In this document: positions 7,729-16,200 of the stretch, in pieces
How positions within the stretch are numbered: the stretch's first letter is position 1
Layout of the letters: each line of letters starts with the position of its first letter
Assembly (NCBI RefSeq): GCF_015207005.2
Contig: NZ_JADEXS020000001.1
Span: 7,215,001-7,279,000 of the forward strand
Reading direction: 5' to 3'
Origin: Desmonostoc muscorum LEGE 12446
Lineage (GTDB): Bacteria; Cyanobacteriota; Cyanobacteriia; Cyanobacteriales; Nostocaceae
Length of the DNA: 64,000 nt
Notes under the pieces: generated by a model
What the model saw: only the letters and a program-made list of their open reading frames with translations
What the model was told of the DNA's origin: nothing
Database searches by the model: none
Translations under genes and position numbers: made by a program

Positions 7729-8421
7729 CTATTGGGAAATTTCTTTGACCAGATGACCATCTTCCATATGAATTATGCGATCGGCAACATCTAAAATTCT
7801 GTTGTCGTGAGTAACCATTAAGATGGCACAATTCTGTTCCTTAGCTAATTCCTGCATTAGAGTGACAACATCTCGCCCTGTCTTACTGTCTAAAGCAGCT
7901 GTAGGTTCATCAGCTAAAACTAATTTAGGATGACTTACTAAAGCACGTGCAATGGCTACGCGTTGTTTTTGTCCTCCTGAGAGATCGGATGGATAGTAAT
8001 TAACTCTATTTTCTAATTTAACAGCATTAAGCATAGCTTCTGATTTGCTACGAGCCTCGTGTTCGGAAATATTTTTGTGTAATTCAAGCGACATTTGAAC
8101 ATTTTGTCTAGCTGTTAGGAAATCTAATAAATTGTGAGCTTGGAAAATATAGCCAATATGACGACGTACTTTGACTAATTGCTCATTACTAGCTCCAGAA
8201 AGCTCATGACCTAGAAATTTAAGACTTCCCTCTTGGACAGAGCGTAATCCACCAATTAAAGTGAGTAAAGTTGTTTTTCCTGAGCCTGATGGCCCAGTCA
8301 TAATCACAATTTCGCCAAATTTGATATGAAAGTTAATATCAAATAATGTTTGGGTACGAATTTTTTTTTCGCCAAAATAGTGATTGAGTTCTGTGATATT
8401 AACAATATATTTTGTTTTCAT
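7729..8421 (-). CDS. devA: ABC exporter ATP-binding protein, DevA family
   Basis: The 230-residue ATPase has Walker A (GPSGSGKTTLL), the Q-loop in IFQAHNLLDF, the signature LSGGQKQRVAIARAL, Walker B (LVLADEPTAALD) and the H-loop (MVTHDNRI). It is of the LolD/MacB type and pairs with the FtsX-like DevC and the adaptor DevB. In Anabaena, DevBCA with an outer-membrane TolC-type protein exports heterocyst glycolipids; several paralogues exist and serve other exports. The start codon lies 25 bases after devC, so the two are co-transcribed. Assignment to the family is firm; which lipid it moves is not shown. Confidence 0.9.
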   Translation of the reverse strand: MKTKYIVNITELNHYFGEKKIRTQTLFDINFHIKFGEIVIMTGPSGSGKTTLLTLIGGLRSVQEGSLKFLGHELSGASNEQLVKVRRHIGYIFQAHNLLDFLTARQNVQMSLELHKNISEHEARSKSEAMLNAVKLENRVNYYPSDLSGGQKQRVAIARALVSHPKLVLADEPTAALDSKTGRDVVTLMQELAKEQNCAILMVTHDNRILDVADRIIHMEDGHLVKEISQ

Positions 8422-8446
8422 ATTGCTTGTATGATGTATGCATTAT

Positions 8447-9619
8447 TTAAAAAATATCTGCTGGATCTACTTTCCTTAGTTTGTTTGTAGATAAAAATGC
8501 AGAAGTTAAACACATTAAAATTGCTGAAATTAATACTATTGTCGCTTTATCAGTACTCATGATAACTGGTAATTTAGTAGCATTTTTGGAGATATCATAG
8601 AGACCTATAGATATAATAAAACCTGGGACATAACCTAGAGATGCTAAAATTAAAGCTTGTTTAAAAACCACACTTAATAAATATTTGTTTTTGAATCCCA
8701 TTGCTTTTAAGGTTGCATATTCAGTTAAATGACTTGAAATATTACTATAAAGAATTTGATAGACAACGATTACACCAACAACAAACCCCATTAAGACCAT
8801 CAAGTTAAACACAAATCCAATGGGTGTTCTCAGAGACCAATAGCTTTTTTCAAGAGCAATAAAGTCTTTGCTAGTAATCAGTCTTACGTCTTGGGGTAAG
8901 TTAACTGATAAATCTGCCAAAACTTTTTCGGGATTAGCATTAGATTTGAGTTTAATTAAGCCTATATCTATCTTTTGTACTGGACGATCTTGAAATATCC
9001 TCAGAAATGTTGAAGAACTAACGATTAAATTTCCATCAACTCCAAATGAAGGTCCAAGATTAAATAAACCACCAATTTTAACTTTGTAACCAACTATTCC
9101 AGAATAACTGTAGATTTCAACTTTTACAGTTTTTCCTTGCTCAAAATCTTTAGCGATCGCTCCAAATTCTGGTCGAGAATCACGGTCAAATAAAACAATG
9201 TTAGGAATTCTCACTACATTGAGTTTATCTTGAATATTTGTAAATTTAAAAATTGATTTAACTGGATCAAAACCAAGCACATATAGTGGATATTTTAACC
9301 CATTATCTGGATTTTTAAATTTGGCAAATTGCACATATAAAGGGCTAACTGATTTGACACTTTCATAACCTAATAGTTGGTATAAATACGAACGATCAAA
9401 ACTTTGATTAGATGTCAGAGATTTATATTGAGCGCTAATTAAAAACAAGTCTCCTTCTAGATTATTATGTAGCTGTGTAGCACTGTCATAGAGAGCATCT
9501 TGGAAACCAATTTGCATAAACATGAGAACAGCGACAAAAGCAATCCCAGCCAAAGCTACAACAAATCGAATTCTTTGTCGGGCTAGTTGTAGCCAAGCCA
9601 GAGGTATATTGAGAATCAT
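8447..9619 (-). CDS. devC: ABC exporter permease, DevC family
   Basis: The 390-residue permease has one N-terminal membrane helix (residues about 18-40), a large periplasmic domain (about 45-260) and three C-terminal helices in an FtsX-like domain. This is the MacB/LolC layout. The sequence ALAGIAFVAVLMFMQIGFQDAL in the first helix and LTEYATLKAMGFKNKYLL before the third helix are typical of DevC. It lies between devB and devA on the minus strand. The substrate is inferred to be a lipid or glycolipid on family grounds. Confidence 0.9.
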   Translation of the reverse strand: MILNIPLAWLQLARQRIRFVVALAGIAFVAVLMFMQIGFQDALYDSATQLHNNLEGDLFLISAQYKSLTSNQSFDRSYLYQLLGYESVKSVSPLYVQFAKFKNPDNGLKYPLYVLGFDPVKSIFKFTNIQDKLNVVRIPNIVLFDRDSRPEFGAIAKDFEQGKTVKVEIYSYSGIVGYKVKIGGLFNLGPSFGVDGNLIVSSSTFLRIFQDRPVQKIDIGLIKLKSNANPEKVLADLSVNLPQDVRLITSKDFIALEKSYWSLRTPIGFVFNLMVLMGFVVGVIVVYQILYSNISSHLTEYATLKAMGFKNKYLLSVVFKQALILASLGYVPGFIISIGLYDISKNATKLPVIMSTDKATIVLISAILMCLTSAFLSTNKLRKVDPADIF

Positions 9620-9642
9620 TTAGTAAACCTCAACGATACAAA

Positions 9643-9738
9643 TTGGGCATTCGGCATGGGGCATTCAGCATCCCTTCGGCTTACCTCGGCTCCGCTCGGC
9701 ACGAGTCGCTCAGGGCAAGTGGGCATTGGGCATTTGTT
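9643..9738. repeat. GGGCATT-type interspersed repeat inside the devBCA operon
   Basis: The stretch carries GGGCATTCGG / GGGCATTCAG / GGGCATTGGGCATTTG heptamer-type units around a GC-rich core (CTTCGGCTTACCTCGGCTCC). It fills much of the 273-base gap between devB and devC and may weaken coupling between the two genes. Confidence 0.6.
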
Positions 9739-9892
9739 ATTTATTACCTTACTCTCTCATCTAGTTAATAGTCAGAATCCAGCTTGAAATTGGAAAATAA
9801 AGCGTACTATGATTTATTGATTTTATTGGTTATTATTAAGCTAGGTTATCAAAGTCTTCTGGATTCTGAATTCTGAATTCTGAATATTTACG

Positions 9893-11098
9893 TCAAATAT
9901 AAATCATCACCTCTACTTGTAAGTCAGTAAAACCAGTGACTTGTTGATTATCTGCCAGGTGATCAATACGAATTTTGACATCAACTATTTTGTTATCGGT
10001 GTCTGATTGGAGAGCATTATTAAAAATATTTTGTTTGCCAACTTGTAGACCAATATCTGCGACTTTTCCTCGTAATTTTCCTGGAAAAGCATCGCTAGTA
10101 ATAATGGCCGATTGACCTAGACGCACTTTTTGAATATCAGTTTCATAGACTTCTGCAACAACATACATCTGTTGTGTGCGACCTAAATCAGCTATTCCTG
10201 TAGTGCCGATAATTTCTCCAGGCCAAGTATTAATTTTCATGATTTGCCCAGTTATGGGCGATCGCACCACGCTTAAATCCCATTCTGCCTGAGCCTGTTT
10301 AACTGAGGCGATCGCACTGTCAACATCGGCTTCTGCTGCTGCTACATCGGTGGGACGAACTTCGGCAATACTCTTGAGTCTGGCTTTGGCCTCGATTAAC
10401 TGCTTTTGCAGAGTTTCGATAGTGCGCTTGAGAGAGGCTTTAGCTTCATTAAGCTGCTGCCCAACAGTATCGACTCGCAAACGTTTAGTATCTGCATCGG
10501 AAGCAGAAATCGCACCGTCTTTGTATAACTGCTGATATCGCTGGTTTTCGCTTTCAGCATTACGCCACTCTGCCTCTAAGCGAGCGATGGTTGCTTGTTG
10601 TGCAGAAGTTTCTCCCTCCAACTCAGCTTCTAAACGAGCGATGGTTGCTTGTTGTGCAGAGATATCTCCGGCTTTTGCTCCCGCTTTTACCTGGTTGAGA
10701 CTAGCTTGGGCAACTAAGACTTGTCGTTGGGCTTTTTCTAGCGCTGCAAGACGAGGAAAGTAAGTGTCAAGAATTGCAACTATTTGCCCCTCCCGCACCA
10801 TATTTCCCTTATTTACCAGCAGTTTTGTGACTCGAACACCCGCTTGGGAGTCAGGGGCCGACAGACGAATAACTTCTCCTTGGGGTTCTAAACGTCCCAA
10901 AGCAGAAACAGCAGTCATTCTAGGAGAACTACTTGGAGTAGCTACAGGCTCTACTTTAGAAGACAATTGAAATTGTGAAAAGGTATAAAATGAAACTGTA
11001 CCAGTAGCTACAGCCATAATAGTTGCAAATATGACTGACGACCAACCTACAGGTTTGATGAATGGTTTTGTAAATGACTGTTTTTGTTTTGGTACCAT
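9893..11098 (-). CDS. devB: Membrane fusion protein, DevB family
   Basis: The 401-residue adaptor has an N-terminal membrane helix (about residues 20-42), a lipoyl/barrel-sandwich half (TAVSALGRLEPQGEVIRLSA), a long coiled coil (about 110-255), the second lipoyl half (VVRSPITGQIMKINTWPGE) and a beta-barrel (YVVAEVYETDIQKVRLGQ). The opening ALGRLEPQGEV is typical of DevB. Within the coiled coil the block AQQATIARLEAE is present twice, about 17 residues apart, an internal duplication that lengthens the hairpin. DevB joins the inner-membrane DevCA pump to a TolC-like outer-membrane channel, which is not encoded here. It is the first gene of devBCA, divergent from the polyketide cluster about 2 kb away. 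Confidence 0.9.
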   Translation of the reverse strand: MVPKQKQSFTKPFIKPVGWSSVIFATIMAVATGTVSFYTFSQFQLSSKVEPVATPSSSPRMTAVSALGRLEPQGEVIRLSAPDSQAGVRVTKLLVNKGNMVREGQIVAILDTYFPRLAALEKAQRQVLVAQASLNQVKAGAKAGDISAQQATIARLEAELEGETSAQQATIARLEAEWRNAESENQRYQQLYKDGAISASDADTKRLRVDTVGQQLNEAKASLKRTIETLQKQLIEAKARLKSIAEVRPTDVAAAEADVDSAIASVKQAQAEWDLSVVRSPITGQIMKINTWPGEIIGTTGIADLGRTQQMYVVAEVYETDIQKVRLGQSAIITSDAFPGKLRGKVADIGLQVGKQNIFNNALQSDTDNKIVDVKIRIDHLADNQQVTGFTDLQVEVMIYI

Positions 11099-11138
11099 AA
11101 CTATCTTTTAAAGTTACCCAATAAGGTAAAAGAAAGAA

Positions 11139-11249
11139 GAATTCAGAATTCAGAATTCAGAATCCAGAATTCAGAATTCAGAATTCTCATATTTTTACTT
11201 TTATGCATTGTAAGAATTCAGAATTCTGAGTCCTGAATTCTGAATTCCG
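11139..11249. repeat. AGAATTC heptamer tandem repeat
   Basis: Seven units of AGAATTC (one with a C change) lie at 11139-11187. Further units and their complement (GAATTCTGA, CCTGAATTCTGAATTCC) lie at 11214-11249. This is the short tandemly repeated repetitive (STRR) type known from heterocyst-forming cyanobacteria. It occupies the devB 5' region. Confidence 0.85.
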
Positions 11250-11274
11250 ACTATGCATTTACCCGGAGCTATTT

Positions 11275-11598
11275 CTATTTGTTTAGCACTGCCTCTTTTT
11301 TACTTTTCATAATCGCTAAGTATTCGCTGCGAGTTCCATCTATTCGATAGTGGTCGCAAATTTGGCAGAGTTTCAATATATCCAATCTGCTGAATACTTT
11401 TTGATGTTCAATTCCGTTGTCATTTCTCCACCGCCAAAAAGTTGTTCGGTCAATGCGGCGATTGCTTTCAGGCCATCTTCGTCGTGATAAGAAATCTACC
11501 AGTTCTTCTTCATAAAACGAGTAGCCTTTTGGCAACTTTAGGAGTTCTTCTCTTAACTCAGTTAGCGGTATGAGTGGATCTAGCTCAGATAGTCTCAT
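11275..11598 (-). CDS. Conserved-looking small protein of unknown function
   Basis: The 107-residue basic protein has predicted helices throughout, with the patterns LPKGYSFYEEELVDFLSRRR, RTTFWRWRNDNGIE and FSRLDILKLCQICDHYRI. The RTTFWRWRNDNGI block, followed by a helix, could be a helix-turn-helix of the type that selects a repeat or site, but I cannot place it in a family. No signal peptide. It is upstream of devB on the same strand with the heptamer repeat between them. A regulatory role near devBCA is only a suggestion. Confidence 0.6.
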   Translation of the reverse strand: MRLSELDPLIPLTELREELLKLPKGYSFYEEELVDFLSRRRWPESNRRIDRTTFWRWRNDNGIEHQKVFSRLDILKLCQICDHYRIDGTRSEYLAIMKSKKEAVLNK

Positions 11599-12406
11599 GC
11601 CAGCAAGCCCTTATAATTTCATGACAGTTTAATTATGCAGAACGCTTCATACAACACGGGTCATCGCATAAATTAGATTGTAATACTGTGCATTTAGGAA
11701 TATATGGAATGATCGAGTAATCAGAGGAATTTTTATTTTTATTCTTTCTAATTTTAGATATTTCCACTTTCCTCAACAAACAGTATTGAATTTCACTATT
11801 TAATTACATACGATAAACTGAGTGATACTCAATTGCAATCCATATGCAACATTTTTGTTAATAAACCACTAGCAATATGTTGGATAAATTGAAACAAAAT
11901 ATTTCCAAATATTGATGATTTTTGAACATGGTGATGTCCTCACTGTTACTCAGCATTTGAAAATATGTATTTAATTTGTTATGGGTCTGTTGTTGAGCAG
12001 GATTTTTCATTCTTTAGATATAGCTGCTAGTGGCTAATTTTACTTGCCGAGACAACTCATTGTTTGGGAGCAAGAATTTATTCAGAAAATTCACTGATTG
12101 ATTAAGACATAAAAATTTTTCAAATAAATCAACTTTGGGATAGATGTAAAAGCTGTTGAAGGTAGCAAGAAAATTAATTAATTTAGATAAAAAATTAGCT
12201 CTAGCATAGAGTTAACGTTTTGACTTGATAATTTTTCACCCATTAGTAAAGAGCTTGATAACTGATAACTATTTACTGTTAAATTCGCAGATGTGCAATT
12301 TGTATGCAATTTTTGCAATGTATTTTTGCGGTATGAGATACTAATTGAAAAGAGTTTTAATAGTTATGTGAATGATAGCGATCGCCCCCGAAAGACCCTG
12401 AACAAA
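11599..12406. other. Long AT-rich intergenic region
   Basis: About 800 bases contain no open frame of gene-like quality. It lies between minus-strand and plus-strand small genes, so it should hold divergent promoters. I looked for GTA-N8-TAC (NtcA-type) sites and saw none I would stand behind. A small non-coding RNA could be hidden here. Confidence 0.4.
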
Positions 12407-12691
12407 ATGAAACTACAGCGATTCATGCTCTCATTGCCAAGCTTTGATAACCAGCGACTGATTTTTCATGCAGCTCGCCAGACCCTTCGCAAAGCTGAGA
12501 TGGCCCGCGTTGCGGTGCGTGAATGGCTCAACGAACATGATTGTGAGCTAGAAGAGTGGAAACGCAAAACAGCTTCTGAGCTTGGAATTAGTATTAGTAG
12601 ACTTGAGCAAAAGCTCTTAGCATCTGCTCAGCATCAGGTGATAACTAGTCAAGGAGATGATGATGCTCATTCAGAAGACAATTCTGTATAA
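12407..12691 (+). CDS. Small helical protein of unknown function
   Basis: The frame is open from 12293, but the first 38 residues are Cys/Phe-rich, overlap a HIP1 site and look non-coding. I therefore choose the ATG at 12407, giving 94 residues starting MKLQRFMLSLPSF. The protein is helical and charged (LIFHAARQTLRKAEMARVAV, CELEEWKRKTASELGISISRL), with an acidic tail (GDDDAHSEDNSV). No domain is recognised. It is the last gene before the polyketide cluster, 500 bases away. Confidence 0.5.
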   Translation: MKLQRFMLSLPSFDNQRLIFHAARQTLRKAEMARVAVREWLNEHDCELEEWKRKTASELGISISRLEQKLLASAQHQVITSQGDDDAHSEDNSV

Positions 12692-13194
12692 GTTAAGGTG
12701 TGGGTTCTAATTAATTTACACATTTTGACCCGTAAATTTACAACCCAACATACAGTATTGTTAATTGGAAATTACCTAAGAACTATGATCGAGGAACATT
12801 TCGTCTAGCCACACGCATCTAATTGTATCTAAGTTGCATATCAATTGTAATGAAGAAACAATGAGTTTAATATTAACTGTAAGCCCCACTTTAATAGAAA
12901 TTCTGACTCTGACAATTATCACCTAAATCTGATTAAAAATTTATGTTGCAACATTGAGTCTAACTAATGTACATAAATATTGTACTATTTTCGGTGAAAA
13001 TTGTCACTCATCTGAAGTTACACCGTGAAAATGTACTAGAAAACCTTGCAAAGATTGCTGTGCAGTCAATCCAACAATTGATGCTTCATCTACTGCACCC
13101 ACGTAAACTTTAGAACTAAAGGCAGATGTCATTTATCATTTGCAAATAACTAATGACCAATGACTAATGACTAATAATCAATGACCAATGACCA
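12692..13194 (+). promoter_or_regulatory. Upstream region of the PfaA-like biosynthetic cluster
   Basis: The region holds no gene. It should contain the promoter of the cluster. An inverted repeat GTACA-N7-TGTAC at 12969-12985 is a candidate regulator site. The last 45 bases are heptamer repeats. No regulator gene lies inside the cluster, so control may come from elsewhere in the genome. Confidence 0.4.
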
Positions 13195-13204
13195 ATGACT
13201 AATA
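13150..13204. repeat. ATGACCA/ATGACTA heptamer repeat overlapping the PfaA-like start
   Basis: Units such as AATGACCAATGACTAATGAC run into the coding sequence, so the first in-frame ATG (13195) is itself part of the repeat. The array may place translation starts in a variable-length repeat. Confidence 0.75.
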
Positions 13205-16200
13205 GTGAAGATAAAGTCATGGCTGCTTCTAGAATTGAAGCTGTTTTGGCACAGTTGCAAGAGGAAGTGAGCAATTGTGAACAGGCTGTACTCAAACTCA
13301 TACAGGGAAAAAAAATTATGGTTGAGAATGCACCATTAAATAGCAAAATCAACACACAGCGGCAACAAGTTGATATCGCTATCATCGGCATGGCTTCTAT
13401 ATTCCCGCAATCCAAAAATCTACAGGAATACTGGGAAAAAATCATTCATAAAGTTGATTGTATTACTGATGTTCCTCCTTCACGTTGGAACATAGATGAT
13501 TATTACGATCCTAACCCTAGAACACCTGATAAAACCTACTGTAAAAGAGGCGGATTTATCCCGGATGTTAATTTCAATCCGATGGAATTTGGGCTACCAC
13601 CCAATATTTTGGAAGTTACAGATATTTCCCAGTTGCTAGGTTTGATTGTTGCTAAAGCAGCGATGGAAGATGCGGGTTACGGCGAATCTCGACAGTTTAA
13701 TCACGAGGCTACTGGCGTAATCTTAGGTGTAGCACTAGGTAGACAGTTGGGGGTGCCACTGACTTCGAGAATGCAGTATCCAGTTTGGGAAAAAGCTCTT
13801 AAAAGTAGTGGTTTATCCGATGAGGATACACAAAAAATTATCGAGAAAATCAAAAGTGCATATGTGCAGTGGGAGGAAAACGCCTTCCCTGGTATGCTTG
13901 CAAATGTTGTTTCTGGACGCATTGCTAATCGCCTAGATTTTGGAGGGACTAACTGTGTTGTTGATGCCGCCTGTGCTAGTTCATTAGGTGCCCTGAAAAT
14001 GGCAATTAGTGAGCTAGCTGAACATCGCGCCGACATGATGCTGACTGGCGGAGTTGACACCGACAACTCAATTTTGGCGTATATGTGTTTCAGTAAAACT
14101 CCTGCTGTTTCGCCGGGTGAAAATGTCAAACCTTTCGATGCAGAATCTGATGGGATGATGTTGGGTGAAGGCGTGGGGATGTTAGTACTGAAACGCCTTG
14201 AAGATGCCGAACGAGATGGCGATCGCATTTATGCAATCATCAAAGGTATTGGTACTTCTAGCGATGGCCGTTATAAAAGCATTTACGCGCCGCGTCCAGA
14301 AGGCCAAGTCAGAGCATTACGCCGTGCTTACGAAGATGCCGGATTTTCCCCTGCTAGCGTCGGTTTGATTGAGGCACACGGCACCGGTACAATGGCTGGA
14401 GATCCAGCAGAATTTAGTTCAATCAAAGAAGTTTTTGGCGAAAATAATCCCAAAAAACAATATATTGCCTTGGGAACTGTCAAATCACAAATTGGACATA
14501 CAAAAGCGGCTGCGGGTGCGGCAAGTCTGATCAAAACAGCCTTAGCTTTGCACCACAAAGTATTACCAGCCACAATTAACGTCACCAAACCCCATCCTAA
14601 ATTAGATATTGATAATTCCCCATTTTATTTAAATACCGAAACCAGACCTTGGGTTACTAGCGATGACGAGCCAAGACGTGCAGGGGTGAGTTCTTTTGGC
14701 TTTGGTGGCACAAATTATCACGTCATTTTAGAAGAATACAAAACCCAAAGCGATCGCCCTTATCGTTTACACAAATCTGCTCAATCAGTGTTGCTATTTG
14801 CGTCAACACCCGAAGAATTGTTATCCCGTTGTCAAGCAACTAAAGACCAATTGCAATCCGATACGGGAGAGCGGCATTATGCAGAATTGATTGCCGCCTC
14901 TCAATCTTTAGATATTCCCGTCACAAATGCCAGACTTGGATTTGTTGCCGATTCTCTCACTCAAGCTTGTAACTTATTGCAAACAAGTATTGATTTGCTG
15001 AAAAACAAACTGCAAGCAAAATCTTGGGAGCATCCCCAAGGAATTTACTACCGCAAAACTGGCATAGTCACAGAAGGAAAAGTAGTTGCTCTATTTTCTG
15101 GACAAGGCTCACAATATTTAGAGATGGGTCGGGAACTCGCAATCAATTTTCCTTCCTTGGGACAGACTTATACTCAAATTGACAGCCTTTTACGCCAAGA
15201 TGGTTTACACGGTGTTTCAGAGGTTGTTTTCCCAGCGCCTGTGTTCGATTTAGATCAAAAAACTGCCCAGATGAAACTGTTGCAGCAAACAGAATATGCA
15301 CAGCCAGCGATTGGGGCTTTTAGCGCTGGTTTGTACAAGATATTGCAACAAGCTGGATTCAAAGCGGATTTTGTCGCAGGTCATAGCTTTGGAGAACTTA
15401 CCGCTTTATGGGCTGCGGGGGTTTTGAGTGAGGAAGATTACTTTTTCCTGGTGAAAGCTAGGGGTCAAGCGATGGCTACGCCAACAGATCCCCAGTTTGA
15501 TGCAGGAGCTATGTTAGCGGTGAAAGGGGATGTCAGTCAGGTTACAGAACTAATTGAGAGTTTTCCCGAAATCAGCATTGCTAACTTGAATTCCCAAAAT
15601 CAAATGGTGTTAGCTGGGACAAAAGCTGAAATTGCTAATGTGGAGGAAGCTCTAAAAACTCAAGGATTCTCTACAATTTTGTTGGGAGTTTCCGCAGCTT
15701 TTCACACTTCACTAGTGGCTTATGCACAGCAACCTTTTGCTAAAGCAATTGAGAAAGTTAATTTCAAAGAGCCACAAATCCCGGTTTACACCAATGTGAC
15801 CGGAAAACGTTACCCAGACGAAGCGCAAGTTATTCAAAAAGTCCTCAAAGAACACTTGAGAAATCAAGTATTATTCAAACAGGAAATTGAAAATATTTAT
15901 GCTGAAGGCGGTTACTGCTTTGTTGAATTTGGCCCGCGAAGCGTTCTCACCAACTTAGTAAAAGATATTTTGGGCGATCGCCCTCATTTAGCTGTAGCCT
16001 TAAATCCCAGTCACCTCAAAGATAGCGATCGCTCTTTAAGAGAAGCTGTTGTCCAGTTGCGCGTTGCTGGATTATCTTTACAAAACTTAGACCCCTATCA
16101 ACTTGAGCAGAAAATCCCAGAAGTTTCTCCCAATAAGGTTTTGAATGTCCGCTTAAATAGCACTAACTATGTGTCAGAAAAAACCAAGCAGTCCTTTGAA

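Noticed and set aside
11599..13194. NtcA-type GTA-N8-TAC sites upstream of devB or the synthase cluster
   Set aside because: No exact match was found by eye. GTACA-N7-TGTAC at 12969 has the wrong spacing for NtcA.
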